From Coriobacteriia bacterium (GTDB lineage: Bacteria; Actinomycetota; Coriobacteriia; Coriobacteriales; UMGS124): DNA of 64,000 bases. The notes under the pieces were generated by a model. It did no database searches. It was not told where the DNA came from and saw only the letters and a list, made by a program, of their open reading frames with translations. Positions 53,264 to 61,051 of the stretch are shown in pieces. The stretch lies in assembly GCA_018368455.1 (NCBI GenBank), contig JAGZEG010000001.1, positions 248,001-312,000 of the forward strand, in the 5' to 3' direction. The first letter of the stretch is position 1, and the number at the start of each line of letters is the position of its first letter. Made by a program: the position numbers and the translations under genes.

Positions 53264-53452
53264 ATGTCGAACGTTTGCGAGGTTTGCGGCAAGCACCCGG
53301 TGGCCGCTCGTAGCATCAGCCACTCTCATCGCGTCACCAACCGCAAGCAGATCCCCAACATTCAGCACGTGTACGTCATCAAGGACGGCACCCGCCGCAA
53401 GATGAACGTGTGCGCGAAGTGCCTCAAGGCCGGCAAGGTCGTTCGCGGCTAG
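53264..53452 (+). CDS. rpmB: 50S ribosomal protein L28
   Basis: 62 residues. It starts MSNVCEVCGKHPVAARSISH and has a second CAKC pair near the end, so it is the zinc-binding form. RTNRKQIPN-like and GTRRKMNVC stretches are typical of L28. GAAGGAG stands 9 nt before the ATG. Single gene with its own terminator. Confidence 0.97.
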   Translation: MSNVCEVCGKHPVAARSISHSHRVTNRKQIPNIQHVYVIKDGTRRKMNVCAKCLKAGKVVRG

Positions 53453-53481
53453 ACAGCGCACTACAACAAAGCTGATCTTTC

Positions 53482-53512
53482 AGGAGGTTCACTTCGGTGG
53501 GCCTCCTTTTTT
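53482..53512 (+). terminator. Intrinsic terminator of rpmB
   Basis: AGGAGGTTCAC-TTCG-GTGGGCCTCCT with a stable TTCG tetraloop, followed by six T, 29 bp after the rpmB stop. The rest of the spacer to 53705 holds no gene that I can support. Confidence 0.9.
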
Positions 53513-53705
53513 GCATTGCATCCAGATCGAGCCCGTCACACAGGGCGTCCCATACCTCCGGGATCGGCATGCTGTCGTTCTTCTGGAATCCACTTCACCC
53601 CTTCCTTTCATAATCGTCACCTGGGGTCGCCAGGGTACAGTGAGGTCAACGAGGCGTTGAGTTGCGCCCGCTACCCACATACGCATACCTGGAAGGACTG
53701 ATTTC

Positions 53706-54857
53706 ATGAGGATCATCGTCGCCGGCGGTGACGGCTTCTGCGGATGGCCGACAGCTCTGTACCTCTCCAAGCTCGGTCACGACGTCGCCATTATCGACAA
53801 CATGGTTCGTCGTCGCATCGACACCGAGCTGCAGTCCGGCTCCGTCACGCCCATCGTCACGCTCACGGAGCGCGTTGCCGCCTGGAAAGAGGTCACGGGG
53901 CGCGACATCGCCGTGTTCGAGGGCGACCTTCTACACTACGATTTCCTGACCCAGGTGTTCGCGCAGTTCAAACCCGAGGCGTTCGTGCACTTTGCCGAGC
54001 AGCGCAGCGCGCCCTATTCCATGATCGACCGTGGTCACGCCGTGTGGACCCAGGAAAACAACGTCACAGGCAACCTCAACGTGCTCTACGCCATCAAGGA
54101 GTACGCGCCTGACTGCCACCTCGTCAAGCTCGGAACGATGGGCGAGTACGGCACGCCCAATATCGACATCGAGGAGGGCTACCTCGAGGTCGAACACAAC
54201 GGCCGCAAGGACACGTTCCTCTATCCCAAGACGCCTGGCTCGTTCTATCACCTCTCCAAGGTGCACGACACGAACAACATCTACTTCGCCTGCCGCATGT
54301 GGGGCATCCGCGCCACGGATCTCAACCAGGGCGTCGTCTACAACGTGCACACGCCCGAAACCGACCTCGATCCGCGCCTTGCCAACCGCTTCGACTACGA
54401 CGGCATCTTCGGCACGGCGCTCGACCGCTTCGTCGTTCAGGCCGCCATCGGCCACCCGCTGACGGTCTACGGACGCGGCGGCCAGACGCGCGGCTACATC
54501 AACCTCGTCGACACGGTGCGCTGCATCGAGCTGGCCTGCGAGAACCCCGCTGAGGCGGGTAAGCTGCGCGTCATGAACCAGTTCACGCAGTGGTTCTCCG
54601 TCAACGAGCTTGCGACGACCGTCCAGCGCGTCGCCCAGGGCATGGGGCTCGACTGCACGATCGAGCATCTCGCCAACCCGCGCATCGAGCGTGAGGACGA
54701 CCACTACTTCAAGGCCGTCAACACGAAGCTCATCGACCTCGGCCTCGAACCGCACCTGCTCGACGACGACACGCTCGCCGCGCTCATTCGCACGGCGGCG
54801 GAGAACAAGGATCGCATCAACACGGCGCTCATCTGCAACTCTCCGAACTGGAAGTAA
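53706..54857 (+). CDS. SQD1-like NAD-dependent epimerase (putative UDP-sulfoquinovose synthase)
   Basis: 383 residues of the extended SDR family. The Rossmann motif GGDGFCGWPTALYLS, the segment FAEQRSAPYSMIDR, KLGTMGEYGTPNIDIEEGY (Thr/Glu active-site region) and the YxxxK equivalent FYHLSKVHD are those of SQD1/SqdB/Agl3. These enzymes make UDP-sulfoquinovose from UDP-glucose and sulfite. The length equals the family norm. GGAAGGA precedes ATG 53706. The next gene is an SqdX-like glycosyltransferase, which supports a sulfolipid role. A plain UDP-sugar epimerase is the alternative. Confidence 0.85.
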   Translation: MRIIVAGGDGFCGWPTALYLSKLGHDVAIIDNMVRRRIDTELQSGSVTPIVTLTERVAAWKEVTGRDIAVFEGDLLHYDFLTQVFAQFKPEAFVHFAEQRSAPYSMIDRGHAVWTQENNVTGNLNVLYAIKEYAPDCHLVKLGTMGEYGTPNIDIEEGYLEVEHNGRKDTFLYPKTPGSFYHLSKVHDTNNIYFACRMWGIRATDLNQGVVYNVHTPETDLDPRLANRFDYDGIFGTALDRFVVQAAIGHPLTVYGRGGQTRGYINLVDTVRCIELACENPAEAGKLRVMNQFTQWFSVNELATTVQRVAQGMGLDCTIEHLANPRIEREDDHYFKAVNTKLIDLGLEPHLLDDDTLAALIRTAAENKDRINTALICNSPNWK

Positions 54858-54878
54858 TCCACTTCCCATCGCTTTGCC

Positions 54879-54921
54879 AGGCGCGGCCAGCTCTTTCGAT
54901 GCGGGGCCGCGCCTCTTTTTT
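54879..54921 (+). terminator. Intrinsic terminator between the SQD1-like and GT4 genes
   Basis: GGCGCGGCC pairs with GGCCGCGCC around a 16-nt loop, followed by TCTTTTTT. It is a strong terminator inside the putative two-gene pathway, so the glycosyltransferase either relies on read-through or has its own promoter. Confidence 0.85.
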
Positions 54922-54956
54922 GTCCCATCCACCAAACGGAAGGCCCTGTCCCGCCC

Positions 54957-56153
54957 ATGAGAATCGCCTATGTCACAGAGACGTTCCTCCCTTCGGTGGA
55001 CGGGGTCGTCACGCGCATGACGCATGCGCTGGACTGGCTCGCCGATCACGGCCACGACGCGTGCATCGTTGCGCCTGACCTGGGCTGCCGCGAGTATCGG
55101 TGCTTTAAGGTAGCAGGGGTGCGGGCCGTAACCTACCCGCTCTATCGCTCCCGACCTTGGGGCACGCCCTCCCCTGAGGTGGGCCGCATCCTGCAGCGTT
55201 GGGCACCCGACATCGTGCACGTCTGGCAGCCGTCGCTCGTCGGACTACCTGCTGTGAGGTTCGCCCGACGCCATGGCGTGCCGCTCGTCACGTCGTATCA
55301 CACGAACATCGCGAGCTACCTCGACTATTACGGTTCCTTTATGCGCGCGCTCAAGCGCCCCGTCATGGCGTACCAGCGCTGGATGCACAACTGCGCCCCC
55401 ATGACGCTCGTGACGTCAAACGCCATGCGCGCCCATCTCGAACAGCAGGGCGTCTCCGGACTCACGGTCCTGCCGCGCGGTGTTGAGCTCGCCGCGCGCG
55501 ACCCGCACTTTCGCAGCGCTTCCATGCGCGATCTCCTCTCGGGAGGACACCCCGATCGCCCCCTGCTCGTCTATGTGGGCCGCGTCGCTGTCGAGAAAGG
55601 GCTCGACGTGCTCGTGCCGCTCATGCGCAAACATCCGGAGTGGTCGCTCGCCATCGTGGGTGGCGGCCCTCAGCTCGACCACATGCGAGAGCGCTTTGCG
55701 GGGACAAACACGACGTTCACGGGCTTCCTTCAGGGCGAGGAGCTGTCAGCCGCTTTTGCCTCGGGAGACGCCTTCGTGTTCCCCAGCACGACCGAAACGC
55801 TCGGGCTCGTCATCCTCGAAGCCCAAGCGTCGGGCGTTCCCGTCGTAGCGGCGACATCTCCCGCCACAGACGAGCAGATTCGCAACGGAGTCAACGGACT
55901 GACGTTTGACGCGGGTCAACTTGATTCGCTCGAGCGCGCCGTGTGCACGGCGTTGAGTGCAGATCCCTCCATCCAGCAGATGGTCGCGCGAGCCCTTTCT
56001 GAGGCCCGCGACAACGATTGGGAACATGCCAGCGCAGCGTTGTACGGCTGCTACGAGAAGGTGCGCGCCATATATGCTGGCGGATGGGTCACGCCTCCCC
56101 ATCCGATGCGCCACTGCGCACCGGTAGCCCCCACCAAGAAGGGAGCACGATGA
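54957..56153 (+). CDS. GT4 glycosyltransferase, SqdX/glycolipid synthase-like
   Basis: 398 residues, GT-B fold. It begins MRIAYVTETFLPSVDGV, has HVWQPSLVGLPAVRFARRHGVPLVTSYHT, LLVYVGRVAVEKGLDVL, and the donor-binding FPSTTETLGLVILEAQASGVPVVA with the conserved glutamates. This is the pattern of MgdA/PimB and SqdX-type enzymes adding a sugar to diacylglycerol or phosphatidylinositol. Following an SQD1-like gene, transfer of sulfoquinovose to a lipid is plausible but not proven. The Shine-Dalgarno is weak and distant. The 3' end overlaps the patatin start (ATGA). Confidence 0.85.
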   Translation: MRIAYVTETFLPSVDGVVTRMTHALDWLADHGHDACIVAPDLGCREYRCFKVAGVRAVTYPLYRSRPWGTPSPEVGRILQRWAPDIVHVWQPSLVGLPAVRFARRHGVPLVTSYHTNIASYLDYYGSFMRALKRPVMAYQRWMHNCAPMTLVTSNAMRAHLEQQGVSGLTVLPRGVELAARDPHFRSASMRDLLSGGHPDRPLLVYVGRVAVEKGLDVLVPLMRKHPEWSLAIVGGGPQLDHMRERFAGTNTTFTGFLQGEELSAAFASGDAFVFPSTTETLGLVILEAQASGVPVVAATSPATDEQIRNGVNGLTFDAGQLDSLERAVCTALSADPSIQQMVARALSEARDNDWEHASAALYGCYEKVRAIYAGGWVTPPHPMRHCAPVAPTKKGAR

Positions 56154-57001
56154 TCCGCGACGTATCGCTCATCGTCGAAGGCGGCGGGATGCGCGGGTTT
56201 TACTCGGGAGGCGTGCTCAAGCGCCTGCTCGACGAAGGCCTGCGCTTTGCCTACGTCATCGGCATCTCGTCCGGGTCCCTGTGCGCTGCCGCCTACGTGG
56301 GCGACAGGCTCGACCTCGACTTCTCGCAGATGAAGCGTGGCGGCATGCTTTCGTTCGTCAATGCGCGCGGCTTCGTTGCCCCACGCGAAGGCATCCTCAA
56401 CACGAGCTCGTTCATCGACTTCCTCGTAGAGCGCGCTTGTGAGCCGGCCCTTCGCTCTACGGCGCGGCTGCTCATACCCGCGACGAGCGCGCAGACGGGA
56501 GAGCTCACCTGGTGGGACCAGCGCGACTGCGCGACGCCCTCCGACCTGCGCCAGCGCATCGTCGCGTCGTCGAGCATCCCGTTCGTCATGCCCCAGACGA
56601 GCGTCGATGGCAGCGTCTACGCAGACGGCGGCATCCGGGACTCCATCCCCCTGCAGCATGCCATCGATGACGGCCTGCGCCGCCACGTGCTCATCCTCTC
56701 GCGCGAGCGGGGCTATCGCAAGGGGCCCCAGCACCTCGAGCTCTATCTGCGCCACGTGCTCAAACCCTATCCTCGACTCAAGGATGCCATGCTCAAGCGG
56801 CACATCCACTACAACGAGGCCATCGAGCAGGTAGAGGCGGCCGAGGACGCCGGCAGCGCATTCGTATTCCGCCCCCGCGCGCAGAGGCTTGGGCGCTTTG
56901 AGTACAACCCGGACAAGTTTGCGCTCGACTTCAACGACGGCTACGAGATGGCCAGAGAGATGCTGCCGCAACTGCGTGCGTTTATTGGCGCGGATCGATA
57001 A
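56150..57001 (+). CDS. Patatin-like phospholipase (YjjU family)
   Basis: 283 residues. The oxyanion hole EGGGMRGFYSGGVL is at the start, the nucleophile elbow GISSGS near residue 43 carries the catalytic Ser, and YADGGIRDSIP near residue 160 carries the catalytic Asp. It hydrolyses acyl esters of lipids. No signal peptide, so cytoplasmic or peripheral. It overlaps the glycosyltransferase stop by 4 nt with AAGGGAG upstream, so it belongs to the lipid gene unit. Its last 20 bp overlap a small convergent gene. Confidence 0.88.
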   Translation: MIRDVSLIVEGGGMRGFYSGGVLKRLLDEGLRFAYVIGISSGSLCAAAYVGDRLDLDFSQMKRGGMLSFVNARGFVAPREGILNTSSFIDFLVERACEPALRSTARLLIPATSAQTGELTWWDQRDCATPSDLRQRIVASSSIPFVMPQTSVDGSVYADGGIRDSIPLQHAIDDGLRRHVLILSRERGYRKGPQHLELYLRHVLKPYPRLKDAMLKRHIHYNEAIEQVEAAEDAGSAFVFRPRAQRLGRFEYNPDKFALDFNDGYEMAREMLPQLRAFIGADR

Positions 57002-57188
57002 GCTCTCGCTCTACGAGGTCACGCGCGATCGTGAACGCCGCGATCCTGCGCTTGGCAAGCGTCATCTGAGACTTCAGACGCTCCGGATGCTCCTTCGCCT
57101 CGAGCGTCTTCACGGCCTCGCGCAGCTTGTGCAGCGTCGAGTCGATCTGGCGCTGAGCCTCGACGAGTTCATCGGCCTCGTATGTCAT
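56982..57188 (-). CDS. Small coiled-coil protein of unknown function
   Basis: 68 residues, highly charged and helical: MTYEADELVEAQRQID, then LHKLREAVKTLEAKE and a basic SQMTLAKRRIAAFTIARDLVE. It resembles small Coriobacteriia hypothetical proteins in size and layout, but I recognise no named family. It starts 20 nt inside the thiN 3' end, with GAGGAGG 12 nt upstream, and converges on the patatin gene with a 20-bp overlap. It is probably the last gene of the thiamine transcript. Confidence 0.7.
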   Translation of the reverse strand: MTYEADELVEAQRQIDSTLHKLREAVKTLEAKEHPERLKSQMTLAKRRIAAFTIARDLVERELIDPRQ

Positions 57189-57915
57189 CGCACGGATCAG
57201 CCTCCTCGAGCGTCGTGACGTGCTTGGCTATCGGCGAGCGCTGCACGATGACAAGCGTCACGCCCTCGTGTACGGTCACGGACGCGCCCTCGCGCTCGAC
57301 CACGTTCGAGACGCCGAGGTCTCCCAGGGGCGCAAGCATCGCGTGGTCAACGTCCCAGCGCATGCCGCGCTCGGAGACGACGGCGGAGCCGAGCATCGCG
57401 ACAACCGAGAGCGTGCGACCGGCGTGCTGTGGCGTAAGGTTCCAGGTGGAAGTGCCTGACGGAGAGAGAATGCGCGCCTCGAACACGTCTTCCTCCAGGA
57501 CAGGTCCCAGGTCGGCGCAGCGCGCCAGCGTCCCCATGGCGGCGAGCTCGTGGTCGAGCCGCCCTCCCGAGACGCCGGTCACCACCAGCCTGCCGAGATG
57601 CGTGACGTTCTCGCGCACCCAGGAGACAGCGAGGCCAAGGTCGACGTCATCCTTGTCCATCGGATAATCGACCTGCGTGGCGTGGCAAGCCCGCGCGTGC
57701 CGCAGAGCAGTGGGCGAGATGGAGTCGTTGTCGCCGATGAGGACGTCGATGCGGACGCCCGCCGCCTCGCAGGCGTCTGCGCCGGAATCGCAGGCGATGA
57801 CCAGGGGACCCGTCGACGCAAGGCGGCTCATGAGGGCCGGGCTCGGGCGTACGGGCGAGCCGCCGACGACGAGCACGTCACGATCCCTCGAGGCGCTTGC
57901 AAGTGCTGCGCTCAT
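57169..57915 (-). CDS. thiN: Thiamine pyrophosphokinase
   Basis: 248 residues. VIACDSGADACEAAGVRIDVLIGDNDSIS, YPMDKDDVDLGLAV and TGVSGGRLDHELAAMGTL are the TPK catalytic-domain motifs. The C-terminal half has the thiamine-binding beta domain (SVVAMLGSAVVSERGMRWDVD). It converts thiamine to TPP. ATG 57915 overlaps the thiED stop by 4 nt; the frame upstream lies inside thiED. Its place completes a salvage route from thiazole and pyrimidine to TPP. Confidence 0.93.
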   Translation of the reverse strand: MSAALASASRDRDVLVVGGSPVRPSPALMSRLASTGPLVIACDSGADACEAAGVRIDVLIGDNDSISPTALRHARACHATQVDYPMDKDDVDLGLAVSWVRENVTHLGRLVVTGVSGGRLDHELAAMGTLARCADLGPVLEEDVFEARILSPSGTSTWNLTPQHAGRTLSVVAMLGSAVVSERGMRWDVDHAMLAPLGDLGVSNVVEREGASVTVHEGVTLVIVQRSPIAKHVTTLEEADPCDDIRGR

Positions 57916-59471
57916 CGCAGGCCGCCGTCGTGCAACGCGGGAGCCGCACCCTGTCGCAGGCGGGCGAAGTGGTCGAGCGGACCGTTGTGCGAGTCGCTCT
58001 GGACGAGGCCGGCCGCCAGACAGTCTGTCAGGTAGCGCTTCGCGGCACGGACGGCGACCTCCACGCCAAGCCCCTGGGCCAGCCCGCACGCGATGGCAGA
58101 GGACAGCGTGCAGCCCGTGCCGTGCGTGTTTGGCGTGTCGATGCGCACGTCAACAAGATCGAGCGGCTCGCGTTTACCCTGCAGGAGCAGGGCGTCGTGA
58201 CACAGACCGTCAGCAGGCAAGTCGAGGTGCCCGCCCTTGACGAGAACCGCCCCACGCGTCAGCTTGGCCAGGGCGTACGCCATGGACTCGCAGTCCTCCC
58301 CCACCGGCTCGCCCGCAAGCAGACCGACGTCACACGCTACCTGGCACAGGGCGCGCGCCTCGGGGACGTTCGGCGTCACGACGCTCGCGAGCGGAAAAAG
58401 CTCATCGATGAGGGCTCGGGCCGTGCCGTCCGACGCCAACGAGGCACCGCTCGTCGCCACGAGGACAGGGTCGACGACAACTGGGACGTCGCCAGCCTTG
58501 CGCAGAAATCCCGCAACGGCGTGAACCTGGGCCGGGCCGCCGACCATACCGACCTTTACGGCGTCGGGGCGCATGTCGGAGAACACGGCGTCAAGCTGGG
58601 CCTCGATGAACGTCGGCTCCATGAGCCGGGACGCACGCACGCCATAGGTGTTCTGGGCCGTCAACGCACACAGGACGCTCTGGCCGTAGCAACCCAGCGC
58701 ACCGATCGTCTTAAGGTCCGCCTGGATGCCCGCACCGCCCGACGAGTCGCTGCCTGCGATCGTGAGAACTGACGGGAGGCGATAGGGTCGCGCCGCCCTC
58801 TCAAAGCCGTTCGTAGCCGCGACGAGCTCGCGCGCGGCCGACACCGGATCGCTCACGGCGAACAGGGCGGAGACGACGGCGACGCCCGCCACACCCGCAG
58901 GGGCGAGAGAGGCGGCGTTTCCGGCGTGGATGCCCCCAATCGCAACTGCGGGCAGCGGCGTCGCGGCGCAGACGCTCGTGAGGCCATCGATGCCCAGCGC
59001 GTCTGCGTCGCGCTTCGTCGGCGTCGCCCACACGGCGCCGACCCCGAGGTAGTCCGCCCCGGCCTCGAGCGCCTGGCGTGCCTCGTCCGGCGTGGAAGCG
59101 GAGACCCCGACGATGGCGTCGGGCCCGAGCTCACGACGGGCGGCAAGGCAAGAGGCGTCGCTCTGACCCACGTGCACGCCGTCGGCCCCGACCTCGCGCG
59201 CGCACGCCACGTCGTCGTCTATGACGAACGGAACGCCCCGAGCCCGGCAGACGGGCAGGACGCGCCGCGCCAGCTCGCAGCGTTCCTCGTGGGATACGTC
59301 CTTCTCGCGCAGCTGCACAAACGTCGCGCCGCCCTCGATGGCCTGTGCCACGACGTCCTCAAGCGAACGTCCGTCGAGCCAGCGTGAGTCCGTGACAGCG
59401 TAGACGCGCAGGGCCGCGGCGATGCGGCCACGGCGGGCGGGGGTACCGAGAGGCGGGAGAGTAGCGTGCAT
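57912..59471 (-). CDS. thiED: Fused thiamine-phosphate synthase / HMP(-P) kinase (ThiE-ThiD)
   Basis: 519 residues. The N-terminal ThiE (about 20-215) has VYAVTDSRWL, FVQLREKD, FVIDDDVACAREVGADGVHVGQ and GVGAVWATPTK. The C-terminal ThiD (about 235-500) has LTIAGSDSSGGAGIQADLKT, VDPVLVATSG, VLVKGGH and NTHGTGCTLSSAIA. It phosphorylates hydroxymethylpyrimidine and joins it with thiazole phosphate. ATG 59471 overlaps the thiM stop by one base (TAATG). The longer frame to 59528 lies within thiM. Confidence 0.95.
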   Translation of the reverse strand: MHATLPPLGTPARRGRIAAALRVYAVTDSRWLDGRSLEDVVAQAIEGGATFVQLREKDVSHEERCELARRVLPVCRARGVPFVIDDDVACAREVGADGVHVGQSDASCLAARRELGPDAIVGVSASTPDEARQALEAGADYLGVGAVWATPTKRDADALGIDGLTSVCAATPLPAVAIGGIHAGNAASLAPAGVAGVAVVSALFAVSDPVSAARELVAATNGFERAARPYRLPSVLTIAGSDSSGGAGIQADLKTIGALGCYGQSVLCALTAQNTYGVRASRLMEPTFIEAQLDAVFSDMRPDAVKVGMVGGPAQVHAVAGFLRKAGDVPVVVDPVLVATSGASLASDGTARALIDELFPLASVVTPNVPEARALCQVACDVGLLAGEPVGEDCESMAYALAKLTRGAVLVKGGHLDLPADGLCHDALLLQGKREPLDLVDVRIDTPNTHGTGCTLSSAIACGLAQGLGVEVAVRAAKRYLTDCLAAGLVQSDSHNGPLDHFARLRQGAAPALHDGGLR

Positions 59472-60316
59472 TACTCGACAACCTCGACGCGAGCGCCGCT
59501 GACGAGCGTGTCCGCTTCCATCAGGCACACGGCGTCAATCAGATAGTTCGAGTACGTCGCGTTTCCGACGCCCTCGCGCTCGGCACGCTGAGCCGCTTTC
59601 TCGCCAGCCAGGCCATACATGGCGAAGGCGCAGGCCACGGCGTCGAGCGGGCAGGAGGGGTTCGCGACGAGGTAGGCTGCCGTCACGGCGCTCAGCATGC
59701 AGCCCGAGCCCGTGATGCCCGCCATGCGCTCGTGTCCGTTGCGGATGGCGTACGTGCGCTGCGCGTCGCTCACAAGGTCGATGGCACCGGACGCCGCAAC
59801 GACGGCTCCGGTCACGCCGGCCAGGCGACGCAGGTAGGAGGCGACGTCGGCGATGTTCTCATCCGAGACGGCGTCGCAGGTGGCAGCGTCAACGCCGCGC
59901 GTCGTCGTCGAGCCGCTCGCCAATGCCTTTATCTCGGAGATGTTGCCGCGGACGCATGTCACGCCGCCCGCCTCGAGCACGGCAGCTGCCGTCTGGGTGC
60001 GCAGCGCGCTCGCGCCCGCGCCAACGGGGTCGAGCACGATGGGATGGGACGTCGCGCGAGCAACGGTCTGAGAGCGGCGCATGGCCTCGATGGATCGGTC
60101 GCACAGCGTGCCGATGTTGATGACGAGGCCCCCGCAGATGCCCTGAATGTCCTCGACGTCACGCGGCTCATCGCTCATGATCGGCGAACCACCGCACGCG
60201 ATGAGGACGTTGGCGACATCGTGCACCGTTACGTAGTTCGTGATGCAGTGGACAAGCGGCGTAACGGAGCGGACATTCTCAAAAATGCCCGCGAGGTCGA
60301 GCGTGCCCTGAGCCAT
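59471..60316 (-). CDS. thiM: Hydroxyethylthiazole kinase
   Basis: 281 residues. LVHCITNYVTVHDVANVLIACGGSPIM and EPRDVEDI are at the start, VLDPVGAGASALRTQTA and ITGSGCMLSAVTAAYL further on: the conserved ThiM sites. It phosphorylates salvaged thiazole. It is the first gene of thiM-thiED-thiN behind a TPP riboswitch. AGAAAGGG precedes ATG 60316. No de novo thiamine genes (thiC, thiG) are in the window. Confidence 0.96.
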   Translation of the reverse strand: MAQGTLDLAGIFENVRSVTPLVHCITNYVTVHDVANVLIACGGSPIMSDEPRDVEDIQGICGGLVINIGTLCDRSIEAMRRSQTVARATSHPIVLDPVGAGASALRTQTAAAVLEAGGVTCVRGNISEIKALASGSTTTRGVDAATCDAVSDENIADVASYLRRLAGVTGAVVAASGAIDLVSDAQRTYAIRNGHERMAGITGSGCMLSAVTAAYLVANPSCPLDAVACAFAMYGLAGEKAAQRAEREGVGNATYSNYLIDAVCLMEADTLVSGARVEVVE

Positions 60317-60324
60317 GGGATCAC

Positions 60325-60415
60325 CCTTTCTGCGCGCGCCGCATTACCGGCGCGGTCCTTGTCGGTCGTGGCCGCGGGGCCACCTCTCAGCCGCCTTCCT
60401 TGCGGCTCCCGAGCG
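60325..60415 (-). promoter_or_regulatory. TPP riboswitch (thi-box) of the thiamine operon
   Basis: The minus strand contains CGGGAGCCGC, the invariant GGCTGAGAGG, a pairing GTGGCC-CCGC-GGCCAC arm, ACCGACAAGGACC (the CCNNNGAACCTG-equivalent part) and CCGGTAATGC. These match the THI element core and its order. It lies 9-100 bp before thiM with no T-run, so it probably masks the ribosome-binding site when TPP binds. Confidence 0.85.
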
Positions 60416-60460
60416 TATGAAAAAGGCATGCTCCCATCCTTTGGAGACACGCCGTAGAGC

Positions 60461-60820
60461 CTATTTTTTGTCAGCCGAGGTGGACGAAGGCGCCGCAGCC
60501 GGCTTGGCTGGCTTGTCTGAGCTCTTCGCAAGATCCTTGACGCCACCGTCGTCGTGCTTTTTGATCTCCTTGGAGCCAGAGGACGTCTTGGCAAGCTCCG
60601 TGCTTTCGGAACTGCCCGAAGTACCCTGGGTGCCGCCGGACTTGCCGCGCATGTCCGTGTTGTAGAAGCCACTGCCCTTGAGCACGATGCCGCTGGGGTC
60701 AAAGACGCGCTGGGCAACGGTACCGCACGTCGGGCACGTGACGACGGGATGCTCCATCATGCCGTGGGACACTTCAAAGACCACGTCGCAGTTCGGGCAT
60801 CGATAATCGTAGCGCGCCAT
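60461..60820 (-). CDS. FmdB-type zinc-ribbon protein
   Basis: 119 residues. The start MARYDYRCPNCDVVFEVSHGM and then TCPTCGTVAQRVFDPSGIVLKGSGFYNTD form the CxxC...CxxC FmdB/SSSS regulatory zinc ribbon. The rest is a Ser/Lys/Ala/Asp-rich, probably disordered tail. Family members are found across bacteria with unclear function, perhaps nucleic-acid binding. ATG 60820 follows GAGG by 9 nt. Confidence 0.85.
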   Translation of the reverse strand: MARYDYRCPNCDVVFEVSHGMMEHPVVTCPTCGTVAQRVFDPSGIVLKGSGFYNTDMRGKSGGTQGTSGSSESTELAKTSSGSKEIKKHDDGGVKDLAKSSDKPAKPAAAPSSTSADKK

Positions 60821-61051
60821 GCCAAGCAACCTCTTTCGTACAACCGTTGTCTACAAGCCACCAGCCATGGTACCCAATGGGCACCGACCAAACGCCCTGC
60901 CCGCAACGTCCCATACAAACATGCACACATCTACAGAACGGGCACAGTGACAGCGACCTCCCGCGGGGCTGAGGTGCCACAGATGCAAGGCACCGTGGCC
61001 CGACGCGTAGAAAATACGCGAGAACCCCGGCAACGCAGCAGATGCCGTGCC

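Noticed and set aside
60821..61051. Possible small RNA or extra gene between rsmB and the FmdB gene
   Set aside because: Short imperfect inverted repeats only; no frame with a ribosome-binding site and no recognisable RNA.
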